Assembly: GCA_013822765.1 (NCBI GenBank)
Contig: PNKY01000008.1
Coordinates: forward strand, 124,001 to 188,000
Length of the DNA: 64,000 bases
Source of the DNA: Rhodospirillum sp.
GTDB lineage: Bacteria; Pseudomonadota; Alphaproteobacteria; Dongiales; Dongiaceae
Direction: 5' to 3'
Shown here piece by piece: positions 17,858 through 27,850 of this stretch (positions are counted from its first letter, which is position 1; each line of letters opens with the position of its first letter). Made by a program: the position numbers and the translations under genes. Under the pieces are notes generated by a model. It saw nothing but the letters and a program-made list of their open reading frames with translations. It searched no databases and was not told the DNA's origin.

Positions 17858-18475
17858 TTACATGAACTGGCCGAGCTGAGCCAGGCGCACGGCGATCTGC
17901 GTGCGGTTCTTGGTCTCCAGCTTGCGGCAAAGATTGCGGACGTGCAGCTTCACGGTGACTTCCTGCAGGTCCAGTGCGCGGGCGATCTCCTTGTTCGAGG
18001 CGCCCTTGACCAGCATGGCGGCGACTTCCAACTCGCGCGGGGTCAGGACCTCGGCGCCGATGATGGTCATTCCTTCGGTCGCGCCCTTCAAGTCTCCTGG
18101 CGCGTAGACCTCGCCCGCCGCCATCTTCTGCAGCGCCGAGATCAGCTTGTCGCCGGACAGCGTCTTGGGCACGAAGCCCTTGGCTCCGGCCGCGAGCGCG
18201 GACGACGCGACCGACTTGGTGACCATGCCGGTGATGATGGCGACCGCCGCATTGGGGCACTGCGCGACCATCCGCTTCAGCCCTTCCAGGCCCTGCATGC
18301 CCGGCATGTTGAGATCGAGCAGCGTCACGTCATAGCAGCCGTTGGCGAGGACCAGCGCGAAGGCTTCGTCGAAGGTGCGCGCCGTCACCACCTCGGCTTC
18401 CGGGGCATGACGCTCGATGACCGCTTTGAAGCCGTCCAGGACCAGTTCATGGTCGTCGGCCAACAGAATCCGCAC
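17858..18475 (-). CDS. NarL/FixJ-family response regulator
   Basis: A 205-residue two-domain regulator. The receiver (about 1-120) has the acidic pair Asp7-Asp8, phospho-accepting Asp54 in LLDLNMPG, and the conserved Lys in FVPKTL. The C-terminal LuxR-type helix-turn-helix is at about 141-205 (LTPRELEVAAMLVKGASNKEIA). The GTG start at 18475 has AGGGA upstream. It converges on the kinase pair, with ten bases between the stops, so it is the likely output of that signalling island. Confidence 0.93.
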   Translation of the reverse strand: MRILLADDHELVLDGFKAVIERHAPEAEVVTARTFDEAFALVLANGCYDVTLLDLNMPGMQGLEGLKRMVAQCPNAAVAIITGMVTKSVASSALAAGAKGFVPKTLSGDKLISALQKMAAGEVYAPGDLKGATEGMTIIGAEVLTPRELEVAAMLVKGASNKEIARALDLQEVTVKLHVRNLCRKLETKNRTQIAVRLAQLGQFM

Positions 18476-18507
18476 GCTTGTTCCCTCGACGCCTGTGAAA
18501 TCAGGCT

Positions 18508-18516
18508 ATTATCACA
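18508..18516 (-). promoter_or_regulatory. Possible extended -10 promoter of the response-regulator gene
   Basis: TGTGATAAT on the minus strand fits an extended -10 element (TG-N-GATAAT) about 32 bases upstream of the GTG start. No strong -35 box accompanies it. It implies that the regulator is transcribed separately from the nucleoside operon that ends at 18568. Confidence 0.35.
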
Positions 18517-18567
18517 TTACGTCCGCAAAGTGCTTAACGGAAGATGAAAGCGCCCGCGAGCGTTCAA

Positions 18568-19434
18568 TCATAGCGGGCGTACGGGAAGCTCCGGACCGCG
18601 CACCAGCCAATTGTCGGCAGGATAGCGGCATTCACCGTCAATTACATGCAAAGTATAGGCATGACGGGATCTGTCAGAAGTATTAGGCCCACTGTAGTGG
18701 GGCAGCTGGCCGTGCAGGACGATCAGCGATCCCTTGGCCGCCTCCAGCCCAACCCGCGGTCCCTCCGGCCAGGGCGATGAATCCAGCACCTCTGTCGTCA
18801 ACTTGCCGTCCTTGCGCAGGAAGCGGGATTTCAGCGGCATGCGATGCGCGCCGGGCAGGCACCACATGGCGCCGTTCTGCATCGTCGCATCCTCGAGCGC
18901 GAACCAGAGGCCGACGCAGCTGAGCGGCTCGGTGTAGAGATAAGTCGAATCGACGTGCCAGCTGACCTCGCCGCCGATCTGCGGCTGCTTGAAGATATAC
19001 ATCGATTGGATGACCTGCGGCGCGCGGAACGCAAGGTCCCCGGCGAGCGTGCGCAGCTTCGCCGCGCGCGAGAACCGGTCGAACGCCGGGTCGAGATCGT
19101 GCATGGCGTGGCCGAGCTTGTTGATCGACAGCGCCTTCGGCTGCTTCAGTTCGCCGCGCCCGTCGAACGCGCCCTCCTCGAAGAAGAAGCGGATCTTGTC
19201 GCCCGAGCCCTCGAAATAGTCGGCGGCGGCATGGGAGCGCGTGGTGGTCGAGAACACCGTGCGATGCTCCGCCGGATCGAAGCCTTCGACCAGCTCCAGC
19301 GCGCGGGCGCGCAGACGATCGCACTCCGCCGGCGCCACGAAATTCTCCAGGAACAGGTAGCCGTCGGCATCGAACGCCGTGCGCATCTCGGCGGTCAGGT
19401 GTCCATCCTCGGTCCGAAAGCGACGCGGCTTCAT
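18568..19434 (-). CDS. Phytanoyl-CoA dioxygenase (PhyH)-family Fe(II)/2-oxoglutarate oxygenase
   Basis: A 288-residue double-stranded beta-helix oxygenase resembling the PHYHD1 branch of the PhyH family ([16 protein letters not shown] at 162-177, then [20 protein letters not shown]). The iron triad is His160, Asp162 and His246, and Arg257 is the likely 2-oxoglutarate-binding residue, so it should be active. The ATG at 19434 overlaps the deoB stop by ATGA, making it the last gene of the nucleoside uptake and salvage operon. A CoA-ester substrate is not implied by that context; a nucleoside, base or sugar may be hydroxylated instead, which is inference. Confidence 0.88.
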   Translation of the reverse strand: MKPRRFRTEDGHLTAEMRTAFDADGYLFLENFVAPAECDRLRARALELVEGFDPAEHRTVFSTTTRSHAAADYFEGSGDKIRFFFEEGAFDGRGELKQPKALSINKLGHAMHDLDPAFDRFSRAAKLRTLAGDLAFRAPQVIQSMYIFKQPQIGGEVSWHVDSTYLYTEPLSCVGLWFALEDATMQNGAMWCLPGAHRMPLKSRFLRKDGKLTTEVLDSSPWPEGPRVGLEAAKGSLIVLHGQLPHYSGPNTSDRSRHAYTLHVIDGECRYPADNWLVRGPELPVRPL

Positions 19435-20654
19435 GCGAAGCAGTCTCTGCCGTGTGCGAGCGGCGACAGCGCCAGGTGCCGGGCGATGGTCTGCCCCATG
19501 TCGGCGAAGCTGAGCCGCTTGCCGAGCGGACCGGCCGGCACGCCTGGCCCGAAGAACAGTACCGGTACGTGCTCGCGCGTGTGATCGGTGCCGGGCCGGG
19601 TCGGGTCGCAACCGTGATCGGCGGTGGCCAGCACCAGGTCGCCCGGGCGCAGCTTGGCTTCGAGCTCCGGCAGGCGGCGGTCGAAGGCTTCGAGCGCCGC
19701 CGCATAGCCGACCACGTCGCGGCGGTGGCCATAGAGCATGTCGAAATCGACGAAGTTCGCGAACACCAGCGCGCGATCGTCGGCGGTGTCCATCGCCTCG
19801 AGCGTGCGGTCGAACAGGGTGCCGTTGTCTTCGGCCTTCAGCTTCTTCGAGATGCTGCGATGGGCGAAGATGTCGGCGATCTTGCCGATGCTCCAGACCT
19901 CCGCGCCGGAAGCCGAGACGCGGTCCAGCAGCGTTTCCGCCGGCGGCGGCGTGGTGTAGTCGCGGCGATGCGCGGTGCGGCGGAAGTCGGCGGGACTCTC
20001 GCCGACGAACGGCCGCGCGATCACACGCCCGATGTTGAGCGGTTCGAGCAATTCCTTGGCGCGCTCGCAGAAGCGATAGAGCCGCTCCAATCCGAAATGC
20101 TGTTCGTGCGCGGCGACCTGGAACACGCTGTCGGCCGAGGTGTAGCAGATCGGCTTGCCGGTCCGGATATGCTCCTCGCCCAGCTCCGCGATGATCTCGG
20201 TACCGGAGGCGTGGCAATCGCCGAGGATGCCGGGCAGCTTGAACTCGGCCACCAGCTGCTGGATCAGCGCCGGCGGGAAACACGGCCGCTCGCGCGGGAA
20301 ATAGCCCCAGTCGAACGGCACCGGGCAGCCGGCCATTTCCCAATGCCCGCTCGGCGTATCCTTGCCTTTGCTTTCCTCGGCGGCGCAGCCATAGGCGCCC
20401 TCGATGCGATCCGTCTGCAGCCCGGGAGGAACGGCGCCGGTCGAAATCTCCGCGGCGCGGCCAAGGCCCCAGCGCGACAGGTTCGGAATGCGCAAGGGGC
20501 CGGATCGCACGCCGCTCTTGTCAGCGCGGCCGGCCGCACAGGCTTCGGCGATGTGGCCCAGCGTATCCGCGCCGGCATCGCCGAACTGCGCGGCGTCCGC
20601 GCTGGCGCCGATGCCGAAGGAATCCAGGACCAGGATGATGGCACGCCGGGACAT
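19431..20654 (-). CDS. deoB: Phosphopentomutase
   Basis: Interconverts (deoxy)ribose 1-phosphate and 5-phosphate, linking nucleoside phosphorolysis to central metabolism. The 407-residue protein belongs to the alkaline-phosphatase superfamily, with the N-terminal metal site ([12 protein letters not shown]), the [10 protein letters not shown] block carrying the phospho-accepting Thr, and the C-terminal [16 protein letters not shown] metal-binding segment. It starts four bases after the deoA stop and overlaps the PhyH-family gene by four bases. Confidence 0.97.
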   Translation of the reverse strand: MSRRAIILVLDSFGIGASADAAQFGDAGADTLGHIAEACAAGRADKSGVRSGPLRIPNLSRWGLGRAAEISTGAVPPGLQTDRIEGAYGCAAEESKGKDTPSGHWEMAGCPVPFDWGYFPRERPCFPPALIQQLVAEFKLPGILGDCHASGTEIIAELGEEHIRTGKPICYTSADSVFQVAAHEQHFGLERLYRFCERAKELLEPLNIGRVIARPFVGESPADFRRTAHRRDYTTPPPAETLLDRVSASGAEVWSIGKIADIFAHRSISKKLKAEDNGTLFDRTLEAMDTADDRALVFANFVDFDMLYGHRRDVVGYAAALEAFDRRLPELEAKLRPGDLVLATADHGCDPTRPGTDHTREHVPVLFFGPGVPAGPLGKRLSFADMGQTIARHLALSPLAHGRDCFA

Positions 20655-20658
20655 GGGC

Positions 20659-21981
20659 CTAGTCTACTGCAATCCGCTCGTGAATGGGCGAGGGAACGGA
20701 GACGGCGCCGGCGGTCAGACGGACCGCCGAACGGACGGCATTGGCGGCTCGTGTCCAGGCACCGCTATCCGCTGCATGAATGGTGCAGATCGGCTGCTGC
20801 GGCCCGATATCCTCGCCTAAGCCGCGGAAATCGCTGAATCCGACCCGATGGTCGATCTTGTCCTGCGCCCGCAGCCGCCCGCCGCCCAGCTCGATGAGCG
20901 CCACGCCGACCGCCCGCGTATCAATGGCAGCAATGCGCCCGGACTTGGTGGGGGCGCATGGTTTGACGACCGGGGCCGGCGCCAGATAGACGCCCGGCTG
21001 CTCCAGCAGATCGCTCGGACCGCCGAGCGCCGCCACCATGCGCCCGAAGATTTCAGCCGCGCGCCCGGATGACAGCGCGGTCTCGATCTTGAACATCGCC
21101 TCAGGCGAAGTTTGGCACAACCCACCGACGAGCAGCATTTCCGCGACCAGGGCGCGCGTCACCTGGTCGAGCCGCGCCTCGCGGCGCTTGCCGGTGAGAT
21201 AGTCGATCGCTTCGCGCATTTCGGTCGTGTGACCGGCGGTGTGGCCGAGCACCTGGTTCATATCGGTGATGAGCGCCGTGGTCCTGACCCCTGCCCCGCT
21301 CGCCACCCGCACGATGCTGTCGGCCAATTCGCGCGAAGCCTCTAACGTCTCCATGAAAGCGCCATTGCCGGTCTTCACGTCCATCACCAGGCCCTGGAGC
21401 CCCGACGCCAACTTCTTGGAGAGGATCGAGGCGGTGATCAGCGGAATGGATTCGACCGTGGCTGTCACGTCGCGGATGGCATAGAGCCGGCGGTCCGCAG
21501 GCGCGAGGTTCGCAGTCTGGCCGATGATGGCGCAGCCGACGTCTTTCACCACCCGGCGAAAAAGCGCCGTGTCGGGCTGGGTCTGATAACCGGGAATGGC
21601 ATCGAACTTGTCAAGCGTGCCGCCGGTGTGGCCGAGGCCACGGCCGGAGATCATCGGCACGAAGCAGCCGCACGCCGAGGCGACCGGCCCCAGCATGAGC
21701 GAGACCTTGTCGCCGACGCCGCCGGTCGAATGCTTGTCGACAACAGGGCCGTTCAGCCCGTCGCGGGACCAATCGAGCACCGCGCCGGATTCCATCATGG
21801 CGCGGGTCAGCGCGATCCGCTCCGGCATCTCCATGCCGCGGAAGAACACCGCCATGGCGAAGGCCGCGGCCTGGCCTTCGGTGATGGTTCCGTCGGTCAA
21901 GCCTTCGATGAAATGCTCGATCTCGGCATTGCTGAGCACGCCGCCGTCGCGCTTCTTGCGGATGATCTCCTGCGGCAGCAT
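20659..21981 (-). CDS. deoA: Thymidine phosphorylase
   Basis: Cleaves thymidine or deoxyuridine with phosphate to give the base and deoxyribose 1-phosphate. The 440-residue protein shows the family landmarks [17 protein letters not shown] (about 83-99) and the signature [20 protein letters not shown] (about 113-132), and a C-terminal PYNP domain. A TGATG overlap couples it to the purine nucleoside phosphorylase gene upstream. Together with cdd it forms the pyrimidine branch of the operon. Confidence 0.97.
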   Translation of the reverse strand: MLPQEIIRKKRDGGVLSNAEIEHFIEGLTDGTITEGQAAAFAMAVFFRGMEMPERIALTRAMMESGAVLDWSRDGLNGPVVDKHSTGGVGDKVSLMLGPVASACGCFVPMISGRGLGHTGGTLDKFDAIPGYQTQPDTALFRRVVKDVGCAIIGQTANLAPADRRLYAIRDVTATVESIPLITASILSKKLASGLQGLVMDVKTGNGAFMETLEASRELADSIVRVASGAGVRTTALITDMNQVLGHTAGHTTEMREAIDYLTGKRREARLDQVTRALVAEMLLVGGLCQTSPEAMFKIETALSSGRAAEIFGRMVAALGGPSDLLEQPGVYLAPAPVVKPCAPTKSGRIAAIDTRAVGVALIELGGGRLRAQDKIDHRVGFSDFRGLGEDIGPQQPICTIHAADSGAWTRAANAVRSAVRLTAGAVSVPSPIHERIAVD

Positions 21982-22781
21982 CAGGACACCCAGTCGGCGA
22001 TCAGGCGATTGAGCAGGCGCCGCAGGTCGATCGCGCCGCTGGCGGCCACTTTCATGGTCTGCTCGTGGCTCAAGGGCGCGCTGCTCATCCCGGCGCCGAG
22101 ATTGGTGATGATGGAAAAGCCGGCGACCCTCATCCCGACCTGACGCGCCAGGATCACTTCCGGCACCGTCGACATGCCAACTGCGGTACCGCCGATCAGA
22201 CGTGAAAAGCGGACCTCAGCCGGCGTTTCGAAATGCGGGCCGGAGAACCACACATAGACGCCTTCATGCAGCGTCAAGCTGGTCGATTGCGCGGCGTTGC
22301 GTGCGTGCTCTTGAAGCCCCGTATCATAGGCGCCGACCATGTCGACGAAGCGGCTGTTGCCGGATTCGTCATAGAGCGGCGAGGATTGCACGAGGTTGAT
22401 GTGGTCGGTGATCATCATGACCGAGCCCGGCCCGATCGCGGGATCGAGGCTGCCGCCGGCGTTGGTGAGGATAAGGGCTTCGCACCCGAGCGCGTGCAAG
22501 GTGCGGACCGGAACCTTCATCGCGTCGGCGCGGCCATGCTCGTAGTAGTGCGCGCGGCCCTGCAGCACAGCCACCGGCGTCTCGCCGATCTTGCCCAGAG
22601 ACAGGCGGCCGGCGTGGCCTTCGACGCTCAGCTGCGGGAAGCCGGGCAGATCGCGGTAATCGAGGGTGGTGGCGTCCGTCACGTCGTCCGCCATCGGGCC
22701 TAGGCCCGAGCCCAGGATCACGCCGACCTTCGGCCGGAATCCCGGCTTGGCCGCCGCGATGATGCCGGCTGCTTCCGTCAT
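21981..22781 (-). CDS. punA: Purine nucleoside phosphorylase, trimeric (PNP-I) type
   Basis: Phosphorolysis of purine nucleosides to free base and (deoxy)ribose 1-phosphate. The 266-residue protein is of the mammalian/PunA trimeric type: [13 protein letters not shown] phosphate loop (about 20-32), GRAHYYEHG (about 74-82), TNAGGSLDP, and the [12 protein letters not shown] segment with the purine-site Glu. It overlaps cdd by ATGA and deoA by one base. It is neither the hexameric DeoD type nor an MTA phosphorylase by its motifs. Confidence 0.94.
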   Translation of the reverse strand: MTEAAGIIAAAKPGFRPKVGVILGSGLGPMADDVTDATTLDYRDLPGFPQLSVEGHAGRLSLGKIGETPVAVLQGRAHYYEHGRADAMKVPVRTLHALGCEALILTNAGGSLDPAIGPGSVMMITDHINLVQSSPLYDESGNSRFVDMVGAYDTGLQEHARNAAQSTSLTLHEGVYVWFSGPHFETPAEVRFSRLIGGTAVGMSTVPEVILARQVGMRVAGFSIITNLGAGMSSAPLSHEQTMKVAASGAIDLRRLLNRLIADWVS

Positions 22782-23170
22782 GCGAGGTTTTCCGGACCGA
22801 AGGATGCGGGCAGCAACTCGTCGCGGGTGAAGGTGCGGCGCAGGCCTTCGGTTCCGCAGACATGGATTTTGGTTTCGGGCCCCGCGAATTCACGGATGCG
22901 CTGGCGGCAACCGCCGCACGGCGTGGTCAGCAGATCGCCGCGGCCGATCACCGCGATCTCGCGGATCTCCTGGATGCCATCCAGCACCATGGCGGCGATG
23001 GCGCCAGCCTCGGCGCAATGGCCGACTGGATAGGCCGCGTTCTCGATATTGCACCCGCTGTAGATCTTGCCATTGGCGGCGAGGATCGCGGCGCCGACCT
23101 GGAACTTGGAATACGGCGCATAGGCGCGCTCCATGGCGGCGACGGCCGCCGCGAACAGGCGCTGGTCCAT
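22778..23170 (-). CDS. cdd: Cytidine deaminase
   Basis: Zinc enzyme that deaminates cytidine and deoxycytidine to the uridine forms. The 130-residue protein is of the short tetrameric type. The zinc ligands Cys52 (HCAE), Cys85 and Cys88 (PCGGCRQ) and the proton-shuttling Glu54 are present, and the NIENAAYP substrate-binding block is at 41-48. The permease gene ends immediately before its ATG and the phosphorylase gene overlaps its end, so it sits in the middle of the nucleoside operon. Confidence 0.96.
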   Translation of the reverse strand: MDQRLFAAAVAAMERAYAPYSKFQVGAAILAANGKIYSGCNIENAAYPVGHCAEAGAIAAMVLDGIQEIREIAVIGRGDLLTTPCGGCRQRIREFAGPETKIHVCGTEGLRRTFTRDELLPASFGPENLA

Positions 23171-24145
23171 CTAACGCTCCTTGACGTAGGGTTGCCCCAG
23201 CGCATGCGGCGCCATGGCCCGCCCGACGAAGCCCGCCAGCAGCACCACGGTCAGGATATAGGGCATGGCCTGGATCGCCTCCACCGGCACTTCCCCGAAG
23301 CCGGGCACGACGACACCTTGCAGGCGGATCGCGATAGCGTCGAGGAAGCCGAACAGCAGGCAGGCGAACATCGCAGGCCACGGCCGCCACTTGCCGAACA
23401 CCATGGCGGCGAGCGCGATGAAGCCGCGCCCGGCGGTCATGTGCGGGCTGAAGCCCGCGTTCTGCGCGATCGCGAGGTAGGTGCCGGCGAAGCCGCACAG
23501 CGCGCCCGCAATGATGACGGCGCGATAGCGCAGCCAGGTCACCGAGATGCCGGCAGTATCGACCACCTTCGGATCCTCGCCGACCGCGCGCAACCTGAGG
23601 CCGAAGCGCGTATGATAGAGCACCCACCACACCAACGGCACCGCCAGGAAGGCGACATAGACCAGCAGGTTGTGCCCGCCGATCACAAAGGAATAGATCG
23701 GGCCGATGACGGGAATGGATGCGGCGTTCTCCCATCCGGGAAACTTCAACGGCATGAAGCGCGCATCTGGCGTCAGGTCCGGCGTCTGCCCGCCCCGCCC
23801 AAACCAGGCATTGCCCAGCACCAAGGTCAGACCCGCCGCCATGATGTTGATGGCGACACCGCTGACCACCTGGTTGCCACGATAGGTGATGCAGGCGACG
23901 CCGTGCAGCAGCGCCATCGACACGCCGACGATCACCGCGCCAAACAGGGCGACCCACGCCGAGCCGGTCACAGCCGCGAAACAAGCCGCGGCGAAAGCTG
24001 CCGCCAGCATCTTGCCCTCGAGCCCGATATCGATGGTGCCGGAGCGCTCCGAGAACACGCCCGCCATGGCGCAGAACACCAGCGGCGTCGCCATGCGGAA
24101 CGTCGCAGACAGGATCGACAGCGCCTGGAGCCAGATATCGTCCAT
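23171..24145 (-). CDS. Nucleoside ABC transporter permease (second subunit)
   Basis: A 324-residue inner-membrane permease of the branched-chain/CUT2-like family, with about eight to ten helices. It resembles the second permease of BMP-type nucleoside importers. Landmarks include SGTIDIGLEGKMLAAAFAA near the N-terminus and VVSGVAINIMAAGLT. The start at 24145 (MDDIWLQAL) is chosen because the upstream permease ends at 24147; a longer in-frame start would overlap it. The stop directly abuts the cdd ATG. Confidence 0.92.
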   Translation of the reverse strand: MDDIWLQALSILSATFRMATPLVFCAMAGVFSERSGTIDIGLEGKMLAAAFAAACFAAVTGSAWVALFGAVIVGVSMALLHGVACITYRGNQVVSGVAINIMAAGLTLVLGNAWFGRGGQTPDLTPDARFMPLKFPGWENAASIPVIGPIYSFVIGGHNLLVYVAFLAVPLVWWVLYHTRFGLRLRAVGEDPKVVDTAGISVTWLRYRAVIIAGALCGFAGTYLAIAQNAGFSPHMTAGRGFIALAAMVFGKWRPWPAMFACLLFGFLDAIAIRLQGVVVPGFGEVPVEAIQAMPYILTVVLLAGFVGRAMAPHALGQPYVKER

Positions 24146-24146
24146 G

Positions 24147-25274
24147 TCAGGTCGCCTCGGCCAGAATCGCGCGCCGGTCGAACATCGCATAGACCCGTGC
24201 GACCCACGGCCGGTTCATGTAGGCGAGCGCGCCGGAGAACAGGATGACCAGACCTTGCATCGCGACGATCATGTCGCGCGTGATGGTCGGGATCTCGAAT
24301 GCGAGCTCGGCGCCGCCCTGGTACAGCGCGCCGAACAGGATCGCCGACAGCACGATGCCGATCGGGTGATTGCGGCCCATCAGCGCCACCGCGATGCCGG
24401 TGAAGCCGGCGCCCGCCACGAAATCCAGCAGCATGCGATGGTGATAGCCGATGATCTGGTTGAGCGCGACGCCGGCCGCTAACGCACCGGACAGGCACAT
24501 GGCGATCATGATCACGCGCTGCGGCGAGATGCCGGCATAGACCGCGGCCTTCGGCGACAGCCCAACGGCGCGGATGGCATAGCCCCAGCGTGTGCGCCAG
24601 ATGAACACCCACACGAACACGCAGCACGCCGCCGCCCACAGGATGGACACGTTCAGCGGCGTGCTCGGCATCGGGATGCCTATGAAAGCCGCTATGTCAT
24701 GCACGTGCGGCAAATGTGCGGAGGCCGCGAACTCCCGGCTGCTCGGCAGCATGTCGCCCGGCGGACGCAGGATGTCCGAGCCGATATAGACCATCAGCGA
24801 CGCGGCGATGAAGTTGAACATGATCGTGGTGATCACAATATGGCTGCCGCGATAGGCCTGCAGGTACGCCGGGATCAAGGCCCAGCCGGCGCCGAACGCC
24901 ATCGCCGCGATCAGCGCGAGCGGGATCAGCAGGATCCCCGGCAGATAGGCGTCGAGCAGCAGGATGACAAGCGTGCAGCCGAGGCCGGAGATATAGGCCT
25001 GCCCCTCCCCGCCGATGTTGAACAGACCGGCGTGAAAGGCGACGGCGACGGCGAGGCCGGTGAAGACGAAGTCGGTGGCGTAATAGAGCGTGTAGCTGAT
25101 CGCGACCGAGTCATAGACCGCGCCCCAGGCCATGATGCGCATGGCGTCGAACGGATTGACGCCGATCACCAGCACCACCAGGCCGGCGACGATCAGCGCC
25201 TGGACCAGGTTGATGATCGGCAGCAGGCCGATATCGATCCAGCGCGGCAGGGCGACTTGCGGCGCCGCGCTCAT
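24147..25274 (-). CDS. Nucleoside ABC transporter permease (first subunit)
   Basis: A 375-residue permease of the same family as the next gene, with an N-terminal extension before the core. The FNIGGEGQAYISGLGCTLVI segment is characteristic of the BMP-type nucleoside (NupP/YufP-like) permease. The start at 25274 overlaps the ATPase stop as ATGA; an open frame continues further upstream but inside the ATPase gene. It forms a heterodimeric channel with the gene at 23171-24145. Confidence 0.92.
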   Translation of the reverse strand: MSAAPQVALPRWIDIGLLPIINLVQALIVAGLVVLVIGVNPFDAMRIMAWGAVYDSVAISYTLYYATDFVFTGLAVAVAFHAGLFNIGGEGQAYISGLGCTLVILLLDAYLPGILLIPLALIAAMAFGAGWALIPAYLQAYRGSHIVITTIMFNFIAASLMVYIGSDILRPPGDMLPSSREFAASAHLPHVHDIAAFIGIPMPSTPLNVSILWAAACCVFVWVFIWRTRWGYAIRAVGLSPKAAVYAGISPQRVIMIAMCLSGALAAGVALNQIIGYHHRMLLDFVAGAGFTGIAVALMGRNHPIGIVLSAILFGALYQGGAELAFEIPTITRDMIVAMQGLVILFSGALAYMNRPWVARVYAMFDRRAILAEAT

Positions 25275-26854
25275 GCCGCTTCGTCCGCCTGGAGGTGCGC
25301 ATTGGCCATCATCAGGCCGAGGGTGCGCTCGTCCGCTGAGTCGCCGTCGACCTCGCCGACGACGCGGCCCTGGAACATCACCAGGATGCGGTCGCTCAGG
25401 GACATGATCTCGTCGAGCTCGACCGACACCAGCAGGATGGCGCAGCCGGCGTCGCGCAACGCGAGCAGTTGGCGATGGATGAACTCGATGGCGCCGATAT
25501 CGACGCCGCGGGTCGGCTGGCCGACCATCAGCACTCGCGGCTGGCGCGCGATCTCTCGCGCCAGGATCAGCTTCTGCTGGTTGCCGCCGGAGAAGTTGCC
25601 GCACTTGAGGTCCGGATTGCGCGGCCGCACGTCGAAGCGCTCCATCAGCTTGCCGCAGGCGTTGGTCATGGCCTCGCGGTCCATCAGGATGCGGCCGTTA
25701 TATTCCTCATCCTCGTGATAACCGAGGACAAAGGATTCCCAGGCCGGGAACGACGTGACCACGCCAAGGCGCAGGCGGTCCTCCGGCACATGCGCCAGGC
25801 CATGGTCGCGCACTTCGGCCGGACCACTCGGATCGTTCGAGGATACTTCGAGGTCGCACAGCTTTATGCCGCCGCTCGACAGCGGGCGGATGCCGGACAG
25901 CGCCTCCAGCAGTTCGCTCTGGCCGTTGCCGGAGACGCCGGCAATGCCGAGGATCTCGCCGGCGCGCAGATCGAAGCCGACCTTATCGACGCGCGTCACG
26001 CCCTTGCTGTCGACGACCGTCAGGTCGCGCACCGCGAGCCGCACGTCGCCCGGCTTGGCCTTGGTCTTGTCGAGCTCCAGGCGGACCTTGCGCCCGACCA
26101 TCAGCTCCGCCAGCTGTTCACGGGTTGCCTGCTTGGTGGGCAAGGTCGCGACCATCTCGCCGCCGCGCATGACAGAAACCGTGTCGGTAATGGCGAGGAT
26201 CTCGCGCAGCTTGTGGGTGATGAGGACGATGGTGACGCCGCGCGCATTCAAGGCGCGCAGGATCTGGAACAATTGGTCCGTCTCCTGCGGCGTCAGCACG
26301 CCGGTCGGCTCGTCCAGAATCAGAATGTCACAATGCCGGAACAGCGCCTTCAGGATCTCAACGCGCTGCTGCTCGCCGACCGGCAGATCGGAGATGTGCG
26401 TGTTGACATCGACATTGAGGCCGTAGTCACGCGCCAGCCGCTCCAGCTCGGCGCGCGCCTTGCCCGCGCCCGCGCGCAGCAGCGCGCCGCCTTCCGCGCC
26501 CAGCATGACGTTCTCGAGCACGGTGAAGGGTTCCACCAGCATGAAATGCTGATGCACCATGCCGATGCCGGCGGCGATCGCATCATGCGAGCCGTGGATC
26601 TTCACGGGAGTGCCGTTGATCAATATCTCGCCGGAATCGGCGGTGTAGAAGCCGTAGAGGATGCTCATCAGGGTCGACTTGCCGGCACCATTCTCACCGA
26701 TGATGCCGTGGATCGACCCCTTGGCGATGGTCAGGTTGACATTCTTGTTGGCATGGACGGGGCCGAACGACTTATCGATCCCGCGCAACTCGATCGCCGC
26801 CGGCCGGGTTGCGGCCGACGGCGATTCTGTATTGCCAACATGCTCTGCCGGCAT
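25271..26854 (-). CDS. Nucleoside ABC transporter ATP-binding protein (two ABC domains)
   Basis: A 527-residue protein with two fused ABC domains. The first has an intact Walker A (GENGAGKST, about 55-63) and Walker B (ILILDEPT), with a degenerate signature LPVGEQQR. The second has a degenerate Walker A (GVSGNGQSE), an intact SGGNQQ signature and a Walker B lacking the usual Asp (LMVGQPTRG). This asymmetry is usual for RbsA/NupO-type ATPases. It starts three bases after the stop of the binding-protein gene. Confidence 0.94.
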   Translation of the reverse strand: MPAEHVGNTESPSAATRPAAIELRGIDKSFGPVHANKNVNLTIAKGSIHGIIGENGAGKSTLMSILYGFYTADSGEILINGTPVKIHGSHDAIAAGIGMVHQHFMLVEPFTVLENVMLGAEGGALLRAGAGKARAELERLARDYGLNVDVNTHISDLPVGEQQRVEILKALFRHCDILILDEPTGVLTPQETDQLFQILRALNARGVTIVLITHKLREILAITDTVSVMRGGEMVATLPTKQATREQLAELMVGRKVRLELDKTKAKPGDVRLAVRDLTVVDSKGVTRVDKVGFDLRAGEILGIAGVSGNGQSELLEALSGIRPLSSGGIKLCDLEVSSNDPSGPAEVRDHGLAHVPEDRLRLGVVTSFPAWESFVLGYHEDEEYNGRILMDREAMTNACGKLMERFDVRPRNPDLKCGNFSGGNQQKLILAREIARQPRVLMVGQPTRGVDIGAIEFIHRQLLALRDAGCAILLVSVELDEIMSLSDRILVMFQGRVVGEVDGDSADERTLGLMMANAHLQADEAA

Positions 26855-26857
26855 TCC

Positions 26858-27850
26858 TTAGTTCGGGCAGGCGTTGTCGGACATGTAATCATGCACCGCG
26901 ACCTTGCCGGAGACGATGTCGGCCTTGGCGGCCTCGACCTTCGCCTTCATGTCGTCGGTGATCAGCGCCTTGTTGTGCTCGTCGAGCGCCCAGTCGACGC
27001 CGCCTTCCTTGAGGCCGAGGACCGTGACGCCGGCCGCCCAGGTACCGTCCTTCGCCGCCTTGGCGGTCTCGTAGACCGCGACGTCGACGCGCTTTAGCAT
27101 CGAGGTCAGCATGGTGCCGGGCTGCAAGTAATTCTGGTTGGAGTCGACGCCGATCGCCAGCTTGCCGTTGTCCTTGGCCGCCTGATAGACGCCGGTGCCG
27201 GTGCCGCCGGCCGCGGCGAACACGACATCCACGCCGCGATCGAACTGGCCCTTGGCGAGCTCGCCACCGCGGCCCGGGTCGTTCCACGCCGCCGGTGTGG
27301 TGCCGGTCATGTTGGCGAGCACTTCGACGTTGGCATTGGCCGCCTTCGCGCCTTGGGCGTAGCCGCACTGGAAGCGGCTGATCAGCGGAATGTCCATGCC
27401 GCCGACGAAGCCGACCTTGCCCGACTTGCTGGCGAGCGCCGCGAGCACGCCAACCAGGTACGAGCCTTCCTGCTCCTTGAACACGATCGACTGCACGTTC
27501 GGCAGGTCGACCACGGAATCGATGATGACGAAGCGGATCTTGGGGAATTCCGGCGCGACCTTCTTGATCGCCGATTCCTGGCTGAAGCCGATGCCGATGA
27601 TCGGATCGGCGCCGCGCTGTGCCATCTTGCGGAACGCCTGCTCGCGCTGCGCGTCGGCCTGCACCTCAAACTCGAGGTAGTTGCTGCCGGTTTCCTTCTT
27701 GAACTTCTCGATGCCGTTGTAGGCGGCTTCGTTGAACGACTTGTCGAACTTGCCGCCGGCATCATAGACGACAGCGGGGTCCGCCATCGCTGCCGACGCA
27801 GCCATGCACAATGCGCCAACGGCAAATGCCGCCTGCATCAACGTCTTCAT
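26858..27850 (-). CDS. BMP-family nucleoside-binding periplasmic protein
   Basis: A 330-residue ABC substrate-binding protein of the BMP/PnrA family, which binds purine and other nucleosides. It has a cleavable signal peptide (MKTLMQAAFAVGALCMAASAAMA). After it comes the family opening DPAVVYDAGGKFDKSFNEAAYNG, with the DKSFN nucleoside-binding segment, and later GVDSNQNYLQPGTMLTSMLKRVD. The start at 27850 is set by the signal peptide. It heads an operon of nine genes running down to 18568. About 200 bases of leader and promoter space precede it; no riboswitch fold was recognised there. Confidence 0.93.
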   Translation of the reverse strand: MKTLMQAAFAVGALCMAASAAMADPAVVYDAGGKFDKSFNEAAYNGIEKFKKETGSNYLEFEVQADAQREQAFRKMAQRGADPIIGIGFSQESAIKKVAPEFPKIRFVIIDSVVDLPNVQSIVFKEQEGSYLVGVLAALASKSGKVGFVGGMDIPLISRFQCGYAQGAKAANANVEVLANMTGTTPAAWNDPGRGGELAKGQFDRGVDVVFAAAGGTGTGVYQAAKDNGKLAIGVDSNQNYLQPGTMLTSMLKRVDVAVYETAKAAKDGTWAAGVTVLGLKEGGVDWALDEHNKALITDDMKAKVEAAKADIVSGKVAVHDYMSDNACPN

